From DAIOEK01 sp964648485 (lineage in GTDB: Bacteria > Chloroflexota > Anaerolineae > Anaerolineales > Anaerolineaceae), in contig CAZYOF010000004.1 of assembly GCA_964648485.1 (NCBI GenBank), positions 62,001-126,000 on the forward strand: a DNA stretch of 64,000 nt. Direction: 5' to 3'. The notes under the pieces were generated by a model. It was not told the origin of the DNA and did no database searches. It saw nothing but the letters and a program-made list of their open reading frames with translations. The translations under genes were made by a program, and so were the position numbers. Numbering within the stretch: position 1 is the first letter of the stretch; every line of letters starts with the position of its first letter. Of the stretch, positions 8,201-18,100 are shown piece after piece.

Positions 8201-9467
8201 CAATCCGTTACAAGCGTACCCTGGTCCACATGATGTCACTCGGATAGAGCTACCGAATGGGATCACGCTATTAATCCGATCCAATTTCACCACCCCTTCA
8301 TTTGTTCTTCAGGGTTATTGTGGAGTAGGCAGTTTACAGGACCCTGAAGAAAAACTTGGATTAAATGTATTTACTGCAAATTTGTTGAATCGCGGCACCG
8401 AAAACCGAACATTTAACCAGATTTTTCATCTGCTGGAATCTGTTGGAGCAAACCTATCTTTTGGCGGAAATATGCATACAACCAGTTTTAATGCCAAAGG
8501 TCTGGTTGAAGATTTCCCCTCGATCCTTGATCTTCTTTTCGATACTTTATCCAAGCCAACCTTTCCGGAAGATCAGGTGGAAAAATTCCGCGCGCAACTA
8601 CTGACTGCTTTGTCAATCCGGGCACAAGATACTGCTGAAATGGCTTCACTCACATTTGATCAAATTCTGTATGCTGGGCATCCATATCGTCGCCCTGAAG
8701 AAGGTTATCCGGAGACAGTCAGAAAAATTTCACGCCAGGATTTGGTTGAATTTCATCGTCAGTACTTTGGCCCCCGTGGCATGGTCGTTGCAGTTGTGGG
8801 TGCTGTTAATCCAAAGGAAATTGTAGATCTGGTAACCTCTAGGTTTTCAGGTTGGGTAAATGAACAACAACCTGAGCAGCCACCATTGCCTGAACTTGAA
8901 CCAATGAAAGCGACTATACGTCAAAATATTTCAATTCCGGGGAAAAGTCAGGCGGATATCGTGATGGGATGCTCTGGTCCAACCCGTAATTCACCGGATT
9001 TTATGCCTGCATCATTGGGCAACAATATCTTGGGAGTCTTTGGTCTGATGGGAAGAATCGGGGAAGTTGTGCGGGAACAATCCGGTTTGGCATATTATGC
9101 ATATACTGGATTAAATGCAGGAACGGGACCGGGCTCCTGGGAAGTGTCTGCTGGGGTAAATCCGGAGAATATCGAAAAAGCCATCCTGTTAATCCATGAT
9201 GAAATTTCTCGATTTGTTACCGAAATGGTAACGTCTGAGGAATTGGCAGACAGCCAGGAAAATTATATCGGAAGGTTGCCCCTTTCGATGGAGTCAAATA
9301 ATGGAGTTGCAGCGGCTTTGCTTTCAATTGAAAGGCATCACTTAGGTTTGGATTATTATCAGCGTTATGAGAACCTTGTTCGAGAGGTTACCAGGGAGCA
9401 GATTTTAAAAGTAGCACAAAAATATCTACAACCGGAGAAAATGGCAATTGCGGTTGCACATCCATGA
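8187..9467 (+). CDS. M16 peptidase-like protein, non-catalytic partner
   Basis: 426 residues from the ATG at 8187 (AAAGGAAG just upstream); a GTG at 8166 in the same frame is possible. Aligned to its neighbour, the HxxEH site is replaced by LGLNVFTANLLNRGT, so zinc cannot bind. The C-terminal lobe keeps VREQSGLAYYAYTGL, the Arg/Tyr region that inactive M16 subunits use to complete the partner's active site. Together with the 14-base overlap this supports an obligate heterodimer with the preceding gene product, as described for paired M16B proteins. Confidence 0.9.
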   Translation: MRYHNNPLQAYPGPHDVTRIELPNGITLLIRSNFTTPSFVLQGYCGVGSLQDPEEKLGLNVFTANLLNRGTENRTFNQIFHLLESVGANLSFGGNMHTTSFNAKGLVEDFPSILDLLFDTLSKPTFPEDQVEKFRAQLLTALSIRAQDTAEMASLTFDQILYAGHPYRRPEEGYPETVRKISRQDLVEFHRQYFGPRGMVVAVVGAVNPKEIVDLVTSRFSGWVNEQQPEQPPLPELEPMKATIRQNISIPGKSQADIVMGCSGPTRNSPDFMPASLGNNILGVFGLMGRIGEVVREQSGLAYYAYTGLNAGTGPGSWEVSAGVNPENIEKAILLIHDEISRFVTEMVTSEELADSQENYIGRLPLSMESNNGVAAALLSIERHHLGLDYYQRYENLVREVTREQILKVAQKYLQPEKMAIAVAHP

Positions 9468-9476
9468 GGTGAAAGT

Positions 9477-9851
9477 TTGAACCAGGTTGTCATAAACGGG
9501 GTGGATTTGGAAGAGATTGACCGGATTCGCCAGTTAAAACCCGCGATACGTGCTCGGTTTATTGAACGGATTCTTACCCCGGATGAACGAGTAGGAAAAC
9601 TGCGAGATGAGCATATCACTGGAATATTTTGCGCAAAAGAATCAGTGGCAAAAGCACTAGGCTGTGGTATTGGGGAAATATCCTGGCATGAAATTCAGAT
9701 TTTGATTGATGATCTTGGCAAACCCTTTGTTCAATTGTCAGGAAAGGCAGCTTTAATCGCATCCAGACAGGGAATTCAGACTTGGTCGCTGAGTATCAGC
9801 CATACCCGGACACATGCAATTGCAACAGTGGTAGGGTTGGGTGTCAGATGA
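9477..9851 (+). CDS. acpS: Holo-[acyl-carrier-protein] synthase
   Basis: 124 residues, TTG start with AGGTGAAAG just before it. It has the AcpS signatures: GVDLEEIDRI near the N-terminus (Mg-binding Asp), FCAKESVAKALG (catalytic Glu and Lys) and SISHTRTHAIA near the C-terminus. The enzyme moves phosphopantetheine from CoA onto apo-ACP and so activates fatty acid synthesis. Its stop overlaps the ATG of the following phosphoesterase gene as ATGA. Confidence 0.93.
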   Translation: MNQVVINGVDLEEIDRIRQLKPAIRARFIERILTPDERVGKLRDEHITGIFCAKESVAKALGCGIGEISWHEIQILIDDLGKPFVQLSGKAALIASRQGIQTWSLSISHTRTHAIATVVGLGVR

Positions 9852-10489
9852 GAATCTTGGCGGTCAGTGATGTTGAGCTGGGCCTTTTGTATAATGCGAG
9901 CGTATCTGAACGGTTTAAAGGTATCGATCTAATTCTTTCATGTGGAGATTTAAGATATTCATATCTTGAGTATCTTGTCAGCATGCTGAACGTGCCATTG
10001 TTTTATGTTCTAGGCAACCATGCGAACCAAATTGAGCATACTGTCGCAGGACCAAAACGAGCTCCTGGTGGAGGAGTTAACCTTCATATGCGTTCAATTC
10101 ACTATCAACATCTCTTAATGGCAGGAATAGAAGGCTGTTTGCAGTATAACAATGGTCCTTATCAATATACACAATCTGAAATGTGGACTAAAGCTTTTTT
10201 GTTGGTTCCCAAGTTATTGATCAATAAAATCAGGTTTGGCAGGTATCTCGATGTTCTTGTTACCCATGCTCCACCATGGAAAATCCATGATCAGGATGAT
10301 CGTCCCCATGTGGGTATCAAAGCATTCCTTTGGATGGATAAAGTATTTCAACCCATTTACCACATTCACGGACATATTCACGTTTATCGGAATGATGTAA
10401 TCACAAAAACCCTTTTGGGTAAAACCTCCATTCAAAATGTTTATGGATACCGGGAGATTACGATCATACCCGGTGCCAAAAAGAAATAA
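9848..10489 (+). CDS. Calcineurin-like metallophosphoesterase, variant active site
   Basis: 213 residues from the ATG at 9848, which overlaps the acpS stop. The fold is recognisable from motif order: ILAVSDVELG, LILSCGDLRYSYLEYL, FYVLGNHAN, VTHAPP and HIHGHIHVYR. Two positions differ from the usual family: the first motif is D-x-E instead of D-x-H, and the GNH(D/E) motif ends in Ala. The remaining Asp and His ligands are present, so it may bind one or two metals in a modified way. Substrate unknown. A downstream gene starts 20 bases later. Confidence 0.82.
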   Translation: MRILAVSDVELGLLYNASVSERFKGIDLILSCGDLRYSYLEYLVSMLNVPLFYVLGNHANQIEHTVAGPKRAPGGGVNLHMRSIHYQHLLMAGIEGCLQYNNGPYQYTQSEMWTKAFLLVPKLLINKIRFGRYLDVLVTHAPPWKIHDQDDRPHVGIKAFLWMDKVFQPIYHIHGHIHVYRNDVITKTLLGKTSIQNVYGYREITIIPGAKKK

Positions 10490-10509
10490 TAGCTATAAGG
10501 TAAAAAATT

Positions 10510-11412
10510 ATGGGCTGGTCAGAACAGACAGCAAAATCAGATTTTGAAAAAGCACACTTTAAATCATTTGTGCGTGAAATAACCAGCAAGCTGTATCGCA
10601 CAAATAATAAACTGCTTCCTTTTGATGAGGTGCGGAAAGCATTACCCCTGTATGGACAATTTGATCTGGGAATGCGTGAGATTTCTATCGATAAAATCAT
10701 CGGATCGGTCAACAGATCACAAGATTTTGATAGAGCTTTCTTGCCCCGTGAGAATCATATCCGATCCCGTTGGGTCAATATTGACAAAGCCCGTATTGAG
10801 GATGTTGAACTACCTCCAATTGAAGTATATAAAATTGGTGAGGTTTATTTTGTTATTGACGGAAACCACAGGGTTAGTGTTGCTCGTGAGAGAGGACAAT
10901 TATTTATTGATGCCCATGTTACTGAATTAAAAGTACCGATTAATATTACATCTGATGTAGATTGGCATGATGCAATATTAAAATATGAGCGTGAGCAGTT
11001 TTATGAAAACACGTATTTAAAAAATATCCGACCTGATGCAAACATCAACCTTACCCTGGTAGGACAGTACAATACTCTATTGGATCATATCAATGTTCAC
11101 CGTTGGTATTTGGGTGAGCGATATCAAAGATCAGTAGGGTGGGATGAGGCAGTCCTTTCGTGGTACCGAAAAGTGTACCTTCCTACTGTGCGAATTATTC
11201 GGAACCGGAATATTATGCAGGATTTTCCTGGAAGAACTGAAGGTGATTTATACATTTGGATTATCCAACACCAGTATTTTCTTGCACAGCATTATGGCCG
11301 GGAAGTGCCCATAGATCAAGCAGCACGCCATTTTGTGGATAAATACTCCACGAATCTGGGTAAACGGCTCAGATACATGCTACACAAGTTCCGCAAGTTA
11401 ATCAGAAAATAG
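10510..11412 (+). CDS. ParB-like nuclease-fold protein with DUF4032-like C-terminal region
   Basis: 300 residues. The middle carries a ParB/sulfiredoxin-type motif: PIEVYKIGEVYFVIDGNHRVSVARERG at about residues 100-125, with the characteristic GNHRVS core. The C-terminal part has LPTVRIIRNRN, DFPGRTEGDLYIWIIQHQYFL and REVPIDQAARHF, which I associate with DUF4032 proteins. It is not a classic ParB: no helix-turn-helix is apparent and no parA or parS is nearby. The role is unknown. It lies just before the two-component system but is separated by an 84-base gap, so co-regulation is not certain. Confidence 0.7.
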   Translation: MGWSEQTAKSDFEKAHFKSFVREITSKLYRTNNKLLPFDEVRKALPLYGQFDLGMREISIDKIIGSVNRSQDFDRAFLPRENHIRSRWVNIDKARIEDVELPPIEVYKIGEVYFVIDGNHRVSVARERGQLFIDAHVTELKVPINITSDVDWHDAILKYEREQFYENTYLKNIRPDANINLTLVGQYNTLLDHINVHRWYLGERYQRSVGWDEAVLSWYRKVYLPTVRIIRNRNIMQDFPGRTEGDLYIWIIQHQYFLAQHYGREVPIDQAARHFVDKYSTNLGKRLRYMLHKFRKLIRK

Positions 11413-11496
11413 CCGGAATAAAATTTCCTGCCATTATCAAAATTCGAATTGCGAACCTCAAGTACAATTAATTTGTGAATTTGTGCAGAGGCCAAA

Positions 11497-12186
11497 ATGA
11501 GTAATGATGAAATCTTGGTCATTGAAGATGAACCCTCCGTAGGTGAAGTAGTAAGTTTATACCTTCGTCGGGCGGGTTATGAGGTTGTGGTTGCTAGGGA
11601 TGGCAGTGATGCTCTGGAAATTCTCGACAGGTCTTTTCCGCAACTGGTTGTTTTGGATTTAATGCTTCCCAATGTTGACGGCTGGGAAATTTGCCGATGG
11701 ATTAGAGAACGAAGCAATGTTCCCATTATCATGCTTACTGCCCGTCGGGAAGAGAGTGATCGCATTGCCGGATTGGAGATGGGCGCCGATGATTACATCA
11801 CCAAACCATTCAGCCCGCAGGAATTGGTCAGCCGGGTTAAAGCAGTTCTACGAAGAGGACGAACTGATTTGCCTGCAAGTCAGATGTTGCCGCTTGTTTT
11901 TGGAGACCTCGCTATTGATATCGGAAAACGAATTGTAACCCTGAAGGGCGCTGAAGTTGATCTAACCCAGAAGGAGTTCGACCTCCTTCTATTGCTCACC
12001 CGTCACCCAAAACAGGTGTTTAGCCGTAATCAGGTACTGGAAAGAGTCTGGGGTATTTCTGATTATATTGATCCAGGCACCGTAACGGTCCATATGAGAA
12101 GACTACGTGAAAAAATCGAACAAGATCCATCCAATCCCAGTCATATTCTTACTATCTGGGGTGTAGGATATAAATTTGAACCATGA
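11497..12186 (+). CDS. OmpR/PhoB-family response regulator
   Basis: 229 residues. Receiver domain with acidic pocket EDEPSVGEV, phospho-acceptor D54 in VVLDLMLPNVDGWE, the conserved Thr/Ser switch in IIMLTARREES and Lys in YITKPFSPQEL. The C-terminal winged helix (about residues 130-228) shows LTQKEFDLLLLL, VFSRNQVLERVWG and VTVHMRRLREKIE. It should bind DNA as a dimer when phosphorylated by the sensor kinase whose ATG overlaps its stop (ATGA). The stimulus and target genes are unknown. Confidence 0.95.
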   Translation: MSNDEILVIEDEPSVGEVVSLYLRRAGYEVVVARDGSDALEILDRSFPQLVVLDLMLPNVDGWEICRWIRERSNVPIIMLTARREESDRIAGLEMGADDYITKPFSPQELVSRVKAVLRRGRTDLPASQMLPLVFGDLAIDIGKRIVTLKGAEVDLTQKEFDLLLLLTRHPKQVFSRNQVLERVWGISDYIDPGTVTVHMRRLREKIEQDPSNPSHILTIWGVGYKFEP

Positions 12187-13445
12187 ATAATATTTCTGAT
12201 TACCAGATGGATCGCAATACACTGCGATTTTTACGTTTCACCATAGCTATCGTTCTGGCTCTTGAAATATCATTAGCATTATTCTATTTTCTACTTCATC
12301 CTCCCATCTCTTCCTTCATCTTTTTAACAGGTTTGATGAGTGGCATGGCGATTATTTCGCTCATTACTGTATATCTTTCTTACCGATTGGGTTGGATGTA
12401 TCGATCAAAGGGTTTAAAAACAACCATGCTAGGCGGCTATGCCATCACGCTAACCATTGTTCTGCTTAATATGGGATTGATCTCTCGTGTGATGTTCACC
12501 AGTGTGCAGGATGTGGTTCTTACCGGAATATTGCTGATCTTTACCAGTGGGATTGTTATGACTTTTGGATATTTCCTCTCCCAAACATTAACTGAAAGGA
12601 TGGAGGAACTAGCCAAAGCTGCTGAAGAGATTGCCCAGGGAAATCTGGCGATGCGAGTGCCGGTGACTGGGAATGACGAACTCGCCCGATTAGGCAATGC
12701 ATTTAATGACATGGCAATTCAGTTGGATCAAATGGACATCCGACAGCGCGAAATGCGGAAAATGCGCAATGAACTATTGGCATGGATAGGGCATGATCTA
12801 CGCACGCCACTTACTTCTATAAGGGCAATGCTTGAAGCGTTGGCAGATCAAGTAGTTGAAGACCCAGATACAATCCAGAGATATCTGGCTACTGCGCAAA
12901 AGGAGACTCGTTATCTCTCCCGCCTGATCGATGATCTTTTTGATATGTCGCAAATGGAGGCAGGAGGCTTGCGATTGGATATACAGGAGAACTCTTTGAC
13001 AGACCTTGTTTCAGATACGTTAGAAAGTTTTACAGAGCAGGCATTTAAGGAAGGTATATTATTGGATGGAAGCGTGGAGAAAGATGTGGATCCAGTTGTG
13101 ATGGATGCACAGTTAATTGGCAGGGTATTGACCAATCTTACCAGTAACGCGATACGGTATACGCCTCCTGGCGGAACTGTAAGTATTCATGCGAAAAAGA
13201 TGGGTACTCGAATTCAGGTAGAAGTCATTGATAATGGTGATGGGATTAAAGCAGAGGATATTCCATTTGTCTTTGAAAGGTTTTTCCGGGGAGAGAAATC
13301 CCGCAGCCGGCAAACGGGTGGAACGGGATTAGGCTTAGCTATATCACGAGGTATAGTAGAAGCGCATGAAGGTCAGATTCGTGTAGAAAGCACTGAGGGT
13401 GTTGGCACACGAATGATTTTCACGATACCTAAATCTCCAGAGTAG
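12183..13445 (+). CDS. Membrane sensor histidine kinase
   Basis: 420 residues. The first 145 residues contain about four hydrophobic segments (near 15-40, 43-65, 80-100 and 110-133) with almost no external loop, so the signal is probably sensed in or at the membrane. A HAMP domain follows (KAAEEIAQGNLAMRVP), then HisKA with phospho-acceptor H204 in WIGHDLRTPLTS, then HATPase_c with N box LTSNAIRYTPPGG, G1 EVIDNGDGI, and G2 GTGLGLAIS. It is translationally coupled to the response regulator upstream and ends 54 bases before a flavoprotein gene. Confidence 0.95.
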   Translation: MNNISDYQMDRNTLRFLRFTIAIVLALEISLALFYFLLHPPISSFIFLTGLMSGMAIISLITVYLSYRLGWMYRSKGLKTTMLGGYAITLTIVLLNMGLISRVMFTSVQDVVLTGILLIFTSGIVMTFGYFLSQTLTERMEELAKAAEEIAQGNLAMRVPVTGNDELARLGNAFNDMAIQLDQMDIRQREMRKMRNELLAWIGHDLRTPLTSIRAMLEALADQVVEDPDTIQRYLATAQKETRYLSRLIDDLFDMSQMEAGGLRLDIQENSLTDLVSDTLESFTEQAFKEGILLDGSVEKDVDPVVMDAQLIGRVLTNLTSNAIRYTPPGGTVSIHAKKMGTRIQVEVIDNGDGIKAEDIPFVFERFFRGEKSRSRQTGGTGLGLAISRGIVEAHEGQIRVESTEGVGTRMIFTIPKSPE

Positions 13446-13499
13446 TGTTTCAATGTAAGACAGGATAATCAAGTCGGTATTACCCTCCCTAAGGTGCTT

Positions 13500-14927
13500 A
13501 TGACAAATGAATCTAATCAATATGATGTGATAATTATTGGATCAGGTCCCAGCGGAATATTTACAGCTTATGAAATTCGCAAGAAAGATCCATCTACCCG
13601 CGTAGTTATGATCGAAAAGGGCAAATCCATTGAAAAAAGGAAATGTCCCAAAAGAAAAACGGGGGTCTGTGCAAATTGTCAGCCTTGTGCAATAACCACC
13701 GGATTTTCTGGTGGAGGCAGTTTTAGCGATGGGAAACTCTCGATTAATTATGATGGTGAGATCGGTGGCGAACTGGCACAACATGTTGGACTGGATCGAT
13801 TCAGGCAATTACTGCATTATGTTGATGATCTGTATGTTGGTTTTGGCGCAGATAATAAGGTATATGGAAATGACAATCAACCCGAAATTGACGTCATACG
13901 AAGAAATGCAGCCCAGGCACATTTAAAACTGGTTGATTCGCGTGTGCGTCACATGGGAACTGAAAAGGCGTATGATATTTACTCAAGAATCCAACAGGAA
14001 TTGACCCAATTGGGTGTCGAGATGCGTTTTGAAACCACTGTTCTCGATCTAATCGTTGAAGAAAAAGCTGATGGAGAAAAAACTGCACGGGGTGTGGTAC
14101 TGGATACGGGAGAAAAATTATATGCTGATCATATTGTGGCAGCCATCGGTCGTGAGGGTAGCGAGTGGTTAAATAATATGTGTCACAAGTATGGAATCAG
14201 CTCCAAACCCGGACCGGTAGATATCGGGGTGAGGGTTGAGACAGATGCATCTATTACCGCACCGATCGATAATGTACTTTATGAAGCCAAATTGGTTTAC
14301 TATACACCCACTTTTGAAGACAAAGTGCGTACTTTTTGCTGGAATCCACGCGGAGAAGTAGTTGAAGAAAAATACGGGGACCACCTCTCGGTAGTCAATG
14401 GTCATTCTTATAAGGATGAAAAACTCAAAACCAGCAACACCAACTTTGCTTTGCTGGTATCAAAAAACTTCACACAGCCTTTTAAGACCCCAATAGAATA
14501 TGGACGTTATATCGCTGAAATGGGGAACATGCTATCGGGTAACAAGGTGATTGTGCAACGTTATGGAGATTTTAAGCGGGGTAGAAGGACCACGTCTGAC
14601 CGGCTGGCAAAAAATACCATCCGACCGACTTTAAAAGATGCTGTTCCGGGTGATTTGAGCCTGGTCCTCCCATACCGTATCATGTTGGATATAGATGAGA
14701 CACTCGAGGTGTTAGATAAAATCATGCCGGGTATGTCTACGGGAGCGACATTACTATATGGGGTTGAAGTTAAATTCTATTCAAACAGATTAGTAGTGGA
14801 CAAACATTTTGAGACCAGTATCCATCATCTGCATGCTCTCGGTGATGGAGCTGGAATTACCAGGGGACTCATGCAGGCAAGTATGAACGGGGTTTGTATG
14901 GGCAGGATACTTACTGGCGACTGGTAA
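13500..14927 (+). CDS. FAD-dependent oxidoreductase, COG2509 type
   Basis: 475 residues from the ATG at 13500, preceded by AAGG; a GTG at 13494 is in frame. It begins with a Rossmann FAD motif (IIGSGPSGIFTAYEI) and has a cysteine cluster CPKRKTGVCANCQPC (about residues 48-62) followed by FSGGGSFSDGKLS, the signature of the COG2509 'uncharacterised FAD-dependent dehydrogenase' family. The second flavin motif GDGAGITRGLMQASMNG is near the C-terminus. The four cysteines might bind a metal or iron-sulfur centre; this is inference. The reaction is unknown. A likely terminator follows. Confidence 0.85.
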   Translation: MTNESNQYDVIIIGSGPSGIFTAYEIRKKDPSTRVVMIEKGKSIEKRKCPKRKTGVCANCQPCAITTGFSGGGSFSDGKLSINYDGEIGGELAQHVGLDRFRQLLHYVDDLYVGFGADNKVYGNDNQPEIDVIRRNAAQAHLKLVDSRVRHMGTEKAYDIYSRIQQELTQLGVEMRFETTVLDLIVEEKADGEKTARGVVLDTGEKLYADHIVAAIGREGSEWLNNMCHKYGISSKPGPVDIGVRVETDASITAPIDNVLYEAKLVYYTPTFEDKVRTFCWNPRGEVVEEKYGDHLSVVNGHSYKDEKLKTSNTNFALLVSKNFTQPFKTPIEYGRYIAEMGNMLSGNKVIVQRYGDFKRGRRTTSDRLAKNTIRPTLKDAVPGDLSLVLPYRIMLDIDETLEVLDKIMPGMSTGATLLYGVEVKFYSNRLVVDKHFETSIHHLHALGDGAGITRGLMQASMNGVCMGRILTGDW

Positions 14928-14952
14928 ACTTATATTTGGCCAACCTCGACTG

Positions 14953-14983
14953 AGCTTCCGTAAAAATTGCGGAAGCTTTGTTA
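14953..14983 (+). terminator. Probable terminator after the COG2509 gene
   Basis: 8-bp stem AGCTTCCG/CGGAAGCT (14953-14960 with 14970-14977), nine-base A/T-rich loop, followed by the short T-rich run TTGTT. Confidence 0.7.
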
Positions 14984-14992
14984 TCTTAAACC

Positions 14993-15023
14993 TTGTGCTT
15001 CAATTGAATCCCAATGCTATAAT
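14993..15023 (+). promoter_or_regulatory. Probable dnaE promoter
   Basis: TATAAT at 15018-15023 with TTGTGC at 14993-14998, spacing 19 bases, longer than ideal. The start codon of dnaE is 84 bases downstream. Confidence 0.55.
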
Positions 15024-15107
15024 TTAATTACCCTGCATAATACCCGCTGGAATAAATCTGGCATACATCATTAACGGTACTACCCGGATACTTTAACTTA
15101 AAATCTT

Positions 15108-18100
15108 ATGTCTTTTGCTCATCTTCACGTTCATTCTACTTATTCTCTCCTGGATGGCTTCAGCGATGTAAAGAAGCTCGTCAACAAGGTGAAGGAAATG
15201 GGAATGAGTTCCATCGCGTTGACAGACCATGGAACTATGTTTGGCGCGATCGAGTTTTATAATGCCGCTACTGCCGCAGGGGTTAAACCCATCATTGGCC
15301 TTGAAGCATATATGGCAGCCCGCCGTATGACCGATCGGGATGGGAAAATTGATAAACACTCAAGTCATCTGCTTCTTCTGGCTGAGAATCAAAACGGGTA
15401 CCAGAATCTATTAAAGATCGCAACAGCCGCACAGCTGGATGGCTTTTATTATTTTCCGCGAATTGATCATGAATTCCTTGCAAAGCACTCGGAAGGATTA
15501 ATTGCCACCTCGGGTTGCATGGCTGCTGAAATTCCACGTGCAATAGTAACAGGTGAAATTGAAGCTGTTCGAAAAAAGATGGATTGGTATTACGACATCT
15601 TTGGCAAGGAGAATTTCTTCCTTGAGTTGCAACAGCATAATATCAAAGAACTGCCGATGATCAACAAGGCACTACTTGATTTAGGATCGCGTTACGAAGC
15701 AAGATATATTGCCACGAATGATGTGCATTATATAAACCCTGATGACGCCCGCCTTCAGGATGTATTGCTGGCGGTCCAAACCGGCTCGAGACTTGATGAT
15801 CCAGACCGATTCAGGATGGATGACCCATCATACTATTTGCGCTCTCCGGAAGAAATGGCTCAGATATTTGCTGAAGTGCCCGAAGCATTAAGTAATACCC
15901 TTCTGATTGCTGAACGCTGCCATGTAGACCTGGAAAAGAAGGGCTACCATCTACCCACATTTGATGTACCTGAAGGCTTCACCACGCAGTCGTATCTTCG
16001 CAAGTTGTGCGAAGAGGGTCTTCACCGGCGCTATGGCGCAAAAGCCAATGATCCCAAAATTCGGGAAAGGCTTGAATATGAGTTGGATGTTATTCATAAG
16101 ATGGGGTTCGACGCATATTTTTTGATCGTTTCTGATCTATGCCGATATGCAACCCAGGAGGGTGTCTGGTATAACGCCCGAGGGTCAGCGGCAGGGTCTA
16201 TGGTGGCATATACACTGGATATCACCCTGGTTGAACCCATCGATCATGGTCTGATCTTTGAGCGATTTCTTAATCCGGGTCGTATTGAAATGCCAGATAT
16301 CGATCTGGATTTCCAAGATGATAAGCGAGCCAAGATCATGCAATACTGTGCGACAAAGTACGGTTCTGACAAGGTAGCACAAATTATTACTTTTGGTACC
16401 ATGGGCGCGCGGGCTGCCTTACGCGATGTTGCCCGGGTGATGAGCATTCCCATTCCTGAGGTCGATCGGATTGCCAAGATGATCCCAACCATTCCTGGAA
16501 AACCGATGGGATTGTTGGATGCAGTACAAGAATCACCGGAATTACAGGAAGTTTACAGTCAGGATTCACGGGTTCGTAACCTAATTGATACTGCTTCTCA
16601 GATGGAAGGAACCGTTCGTAATGCGGGCACGCATGCAGCAGGTGTGATTATTGCGGATAAACCGATTGTAGAATACGCCCCTTTACATCGACCGACAAAT
16701 GGCTCAGAAGATTCACCAATTAAGAGCGTTGTTCAATATGAAATGTCTCATGTGGACAAGCTGGGTTTGTTAAAAGTTGACTTTCTAGGGTTAATCACAC
16801 TTACCATCATGCAGCGCGCGTGCGATCTGATTCGTGAAAGACATGGAGTGGATTACAATTTGCAAAATATCCCGACCGATGACCCTGAAACGTATGAGTT
16901 CATCGGTAAAGGTCATACGGCAGGAGTCTTTCAACTGGAAGGTAGCGGCATGACCCGTTGGCTGGTGCAGATGAAACCGCGTACCCTCGCAAACGTTATT
17001 GCCATGGTTGCGCTCTTCCGTCCAGGACCTATGGATTTTATCCCTCAATATATTCGCCGTATGCATGGAGAAGAAGAAGTAAGTTACCGGCATCCTGCAT
17101 TGGAACCTATCATGAAAGAAACATATGGGATTGCTATTTACCAGGAACAGGTGATGTTTGCAGCCATCGACCTGGCAGGTTATAGTGCTTCTGAGGCAGA
17201 CGACCTTCGCAAAGCTATTTCCAAGAAGAAGAAAGAAGCAATTGAAAAGCACCGTGAGAAATTTGTAAAAGGTGCTATTGAACGTGGTATTCCCAAAGAA
17301 ACTGCAAGCGGAATTTTCGAAGATTGGGAGAACTTTGCACGCTATGGTTTCAACAAGTCTCATGCAGCGGAATATGGTGTTGTGGCTGTACAAACGGCTT
17401 TCTTAAAAACACATTATACAGTGGAGTATATGACTGCTTTGTTATCGGCATCTGCCAGCCAGACAGATAAAGTGGCTGAATATGTAGCTGATTGCCGTGC
17501 AATGGATATAGAAGTTCTCCCTCCAGATGTAAATTTCAGTCAATGGGACTTCTCGGTAGAAGATCAACCAGACAAAACGCCGGCAATCCGTTTTGGATTA
17601 GGAGCGGTAAAAAATGTAGGAACAGCACCGGTATCTATGATTGTGGATGGACGGCGAAATACACGGTTTACTGATCTTACCGATTTTGCCAAAAGAGTTG
17701 ACTTGAGGTCTGTGGGTAAAAGGTCATTGGAAGGTTTGATTAAAGTGGGCGCATTGGACAGCCTGGGGCAGCGACAGGCGATGTTCAACGCGCTAGATCG
17801 AATTATGAATGTTTCTGCTGCCCATTTTCGCGCAGTGGAAAGTGGTCAAATGAGCCTCTTTGGAATGGGAAATGGAGTTTCAGAGGAGATTATTTTACCG
17901 CCTGTGCGGAATGTAGACCGGCGTGAAACACTTAATTGGGAAAAAGAATTAATCGGATTGTATGTGTCTGCACATCCACTAACACCCTATCTTCCATACC
18001 TTGATAAAGTTGTTACACATTATGCGGGTCAGTTAAAAGATATTGCGAGCGGAGAGAAAGTTAAAATCGCAGGGCTGGTCACAAAGTTCCGTCCCTACCA

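Noticed and set aside
16791..17393. 200-codon minus-strand reading frame inside dnaE
   Set aside because: It lies opposite highly conserved polymerase motifs; composition is the mirror of dnaE codons, with no start signal or known family.
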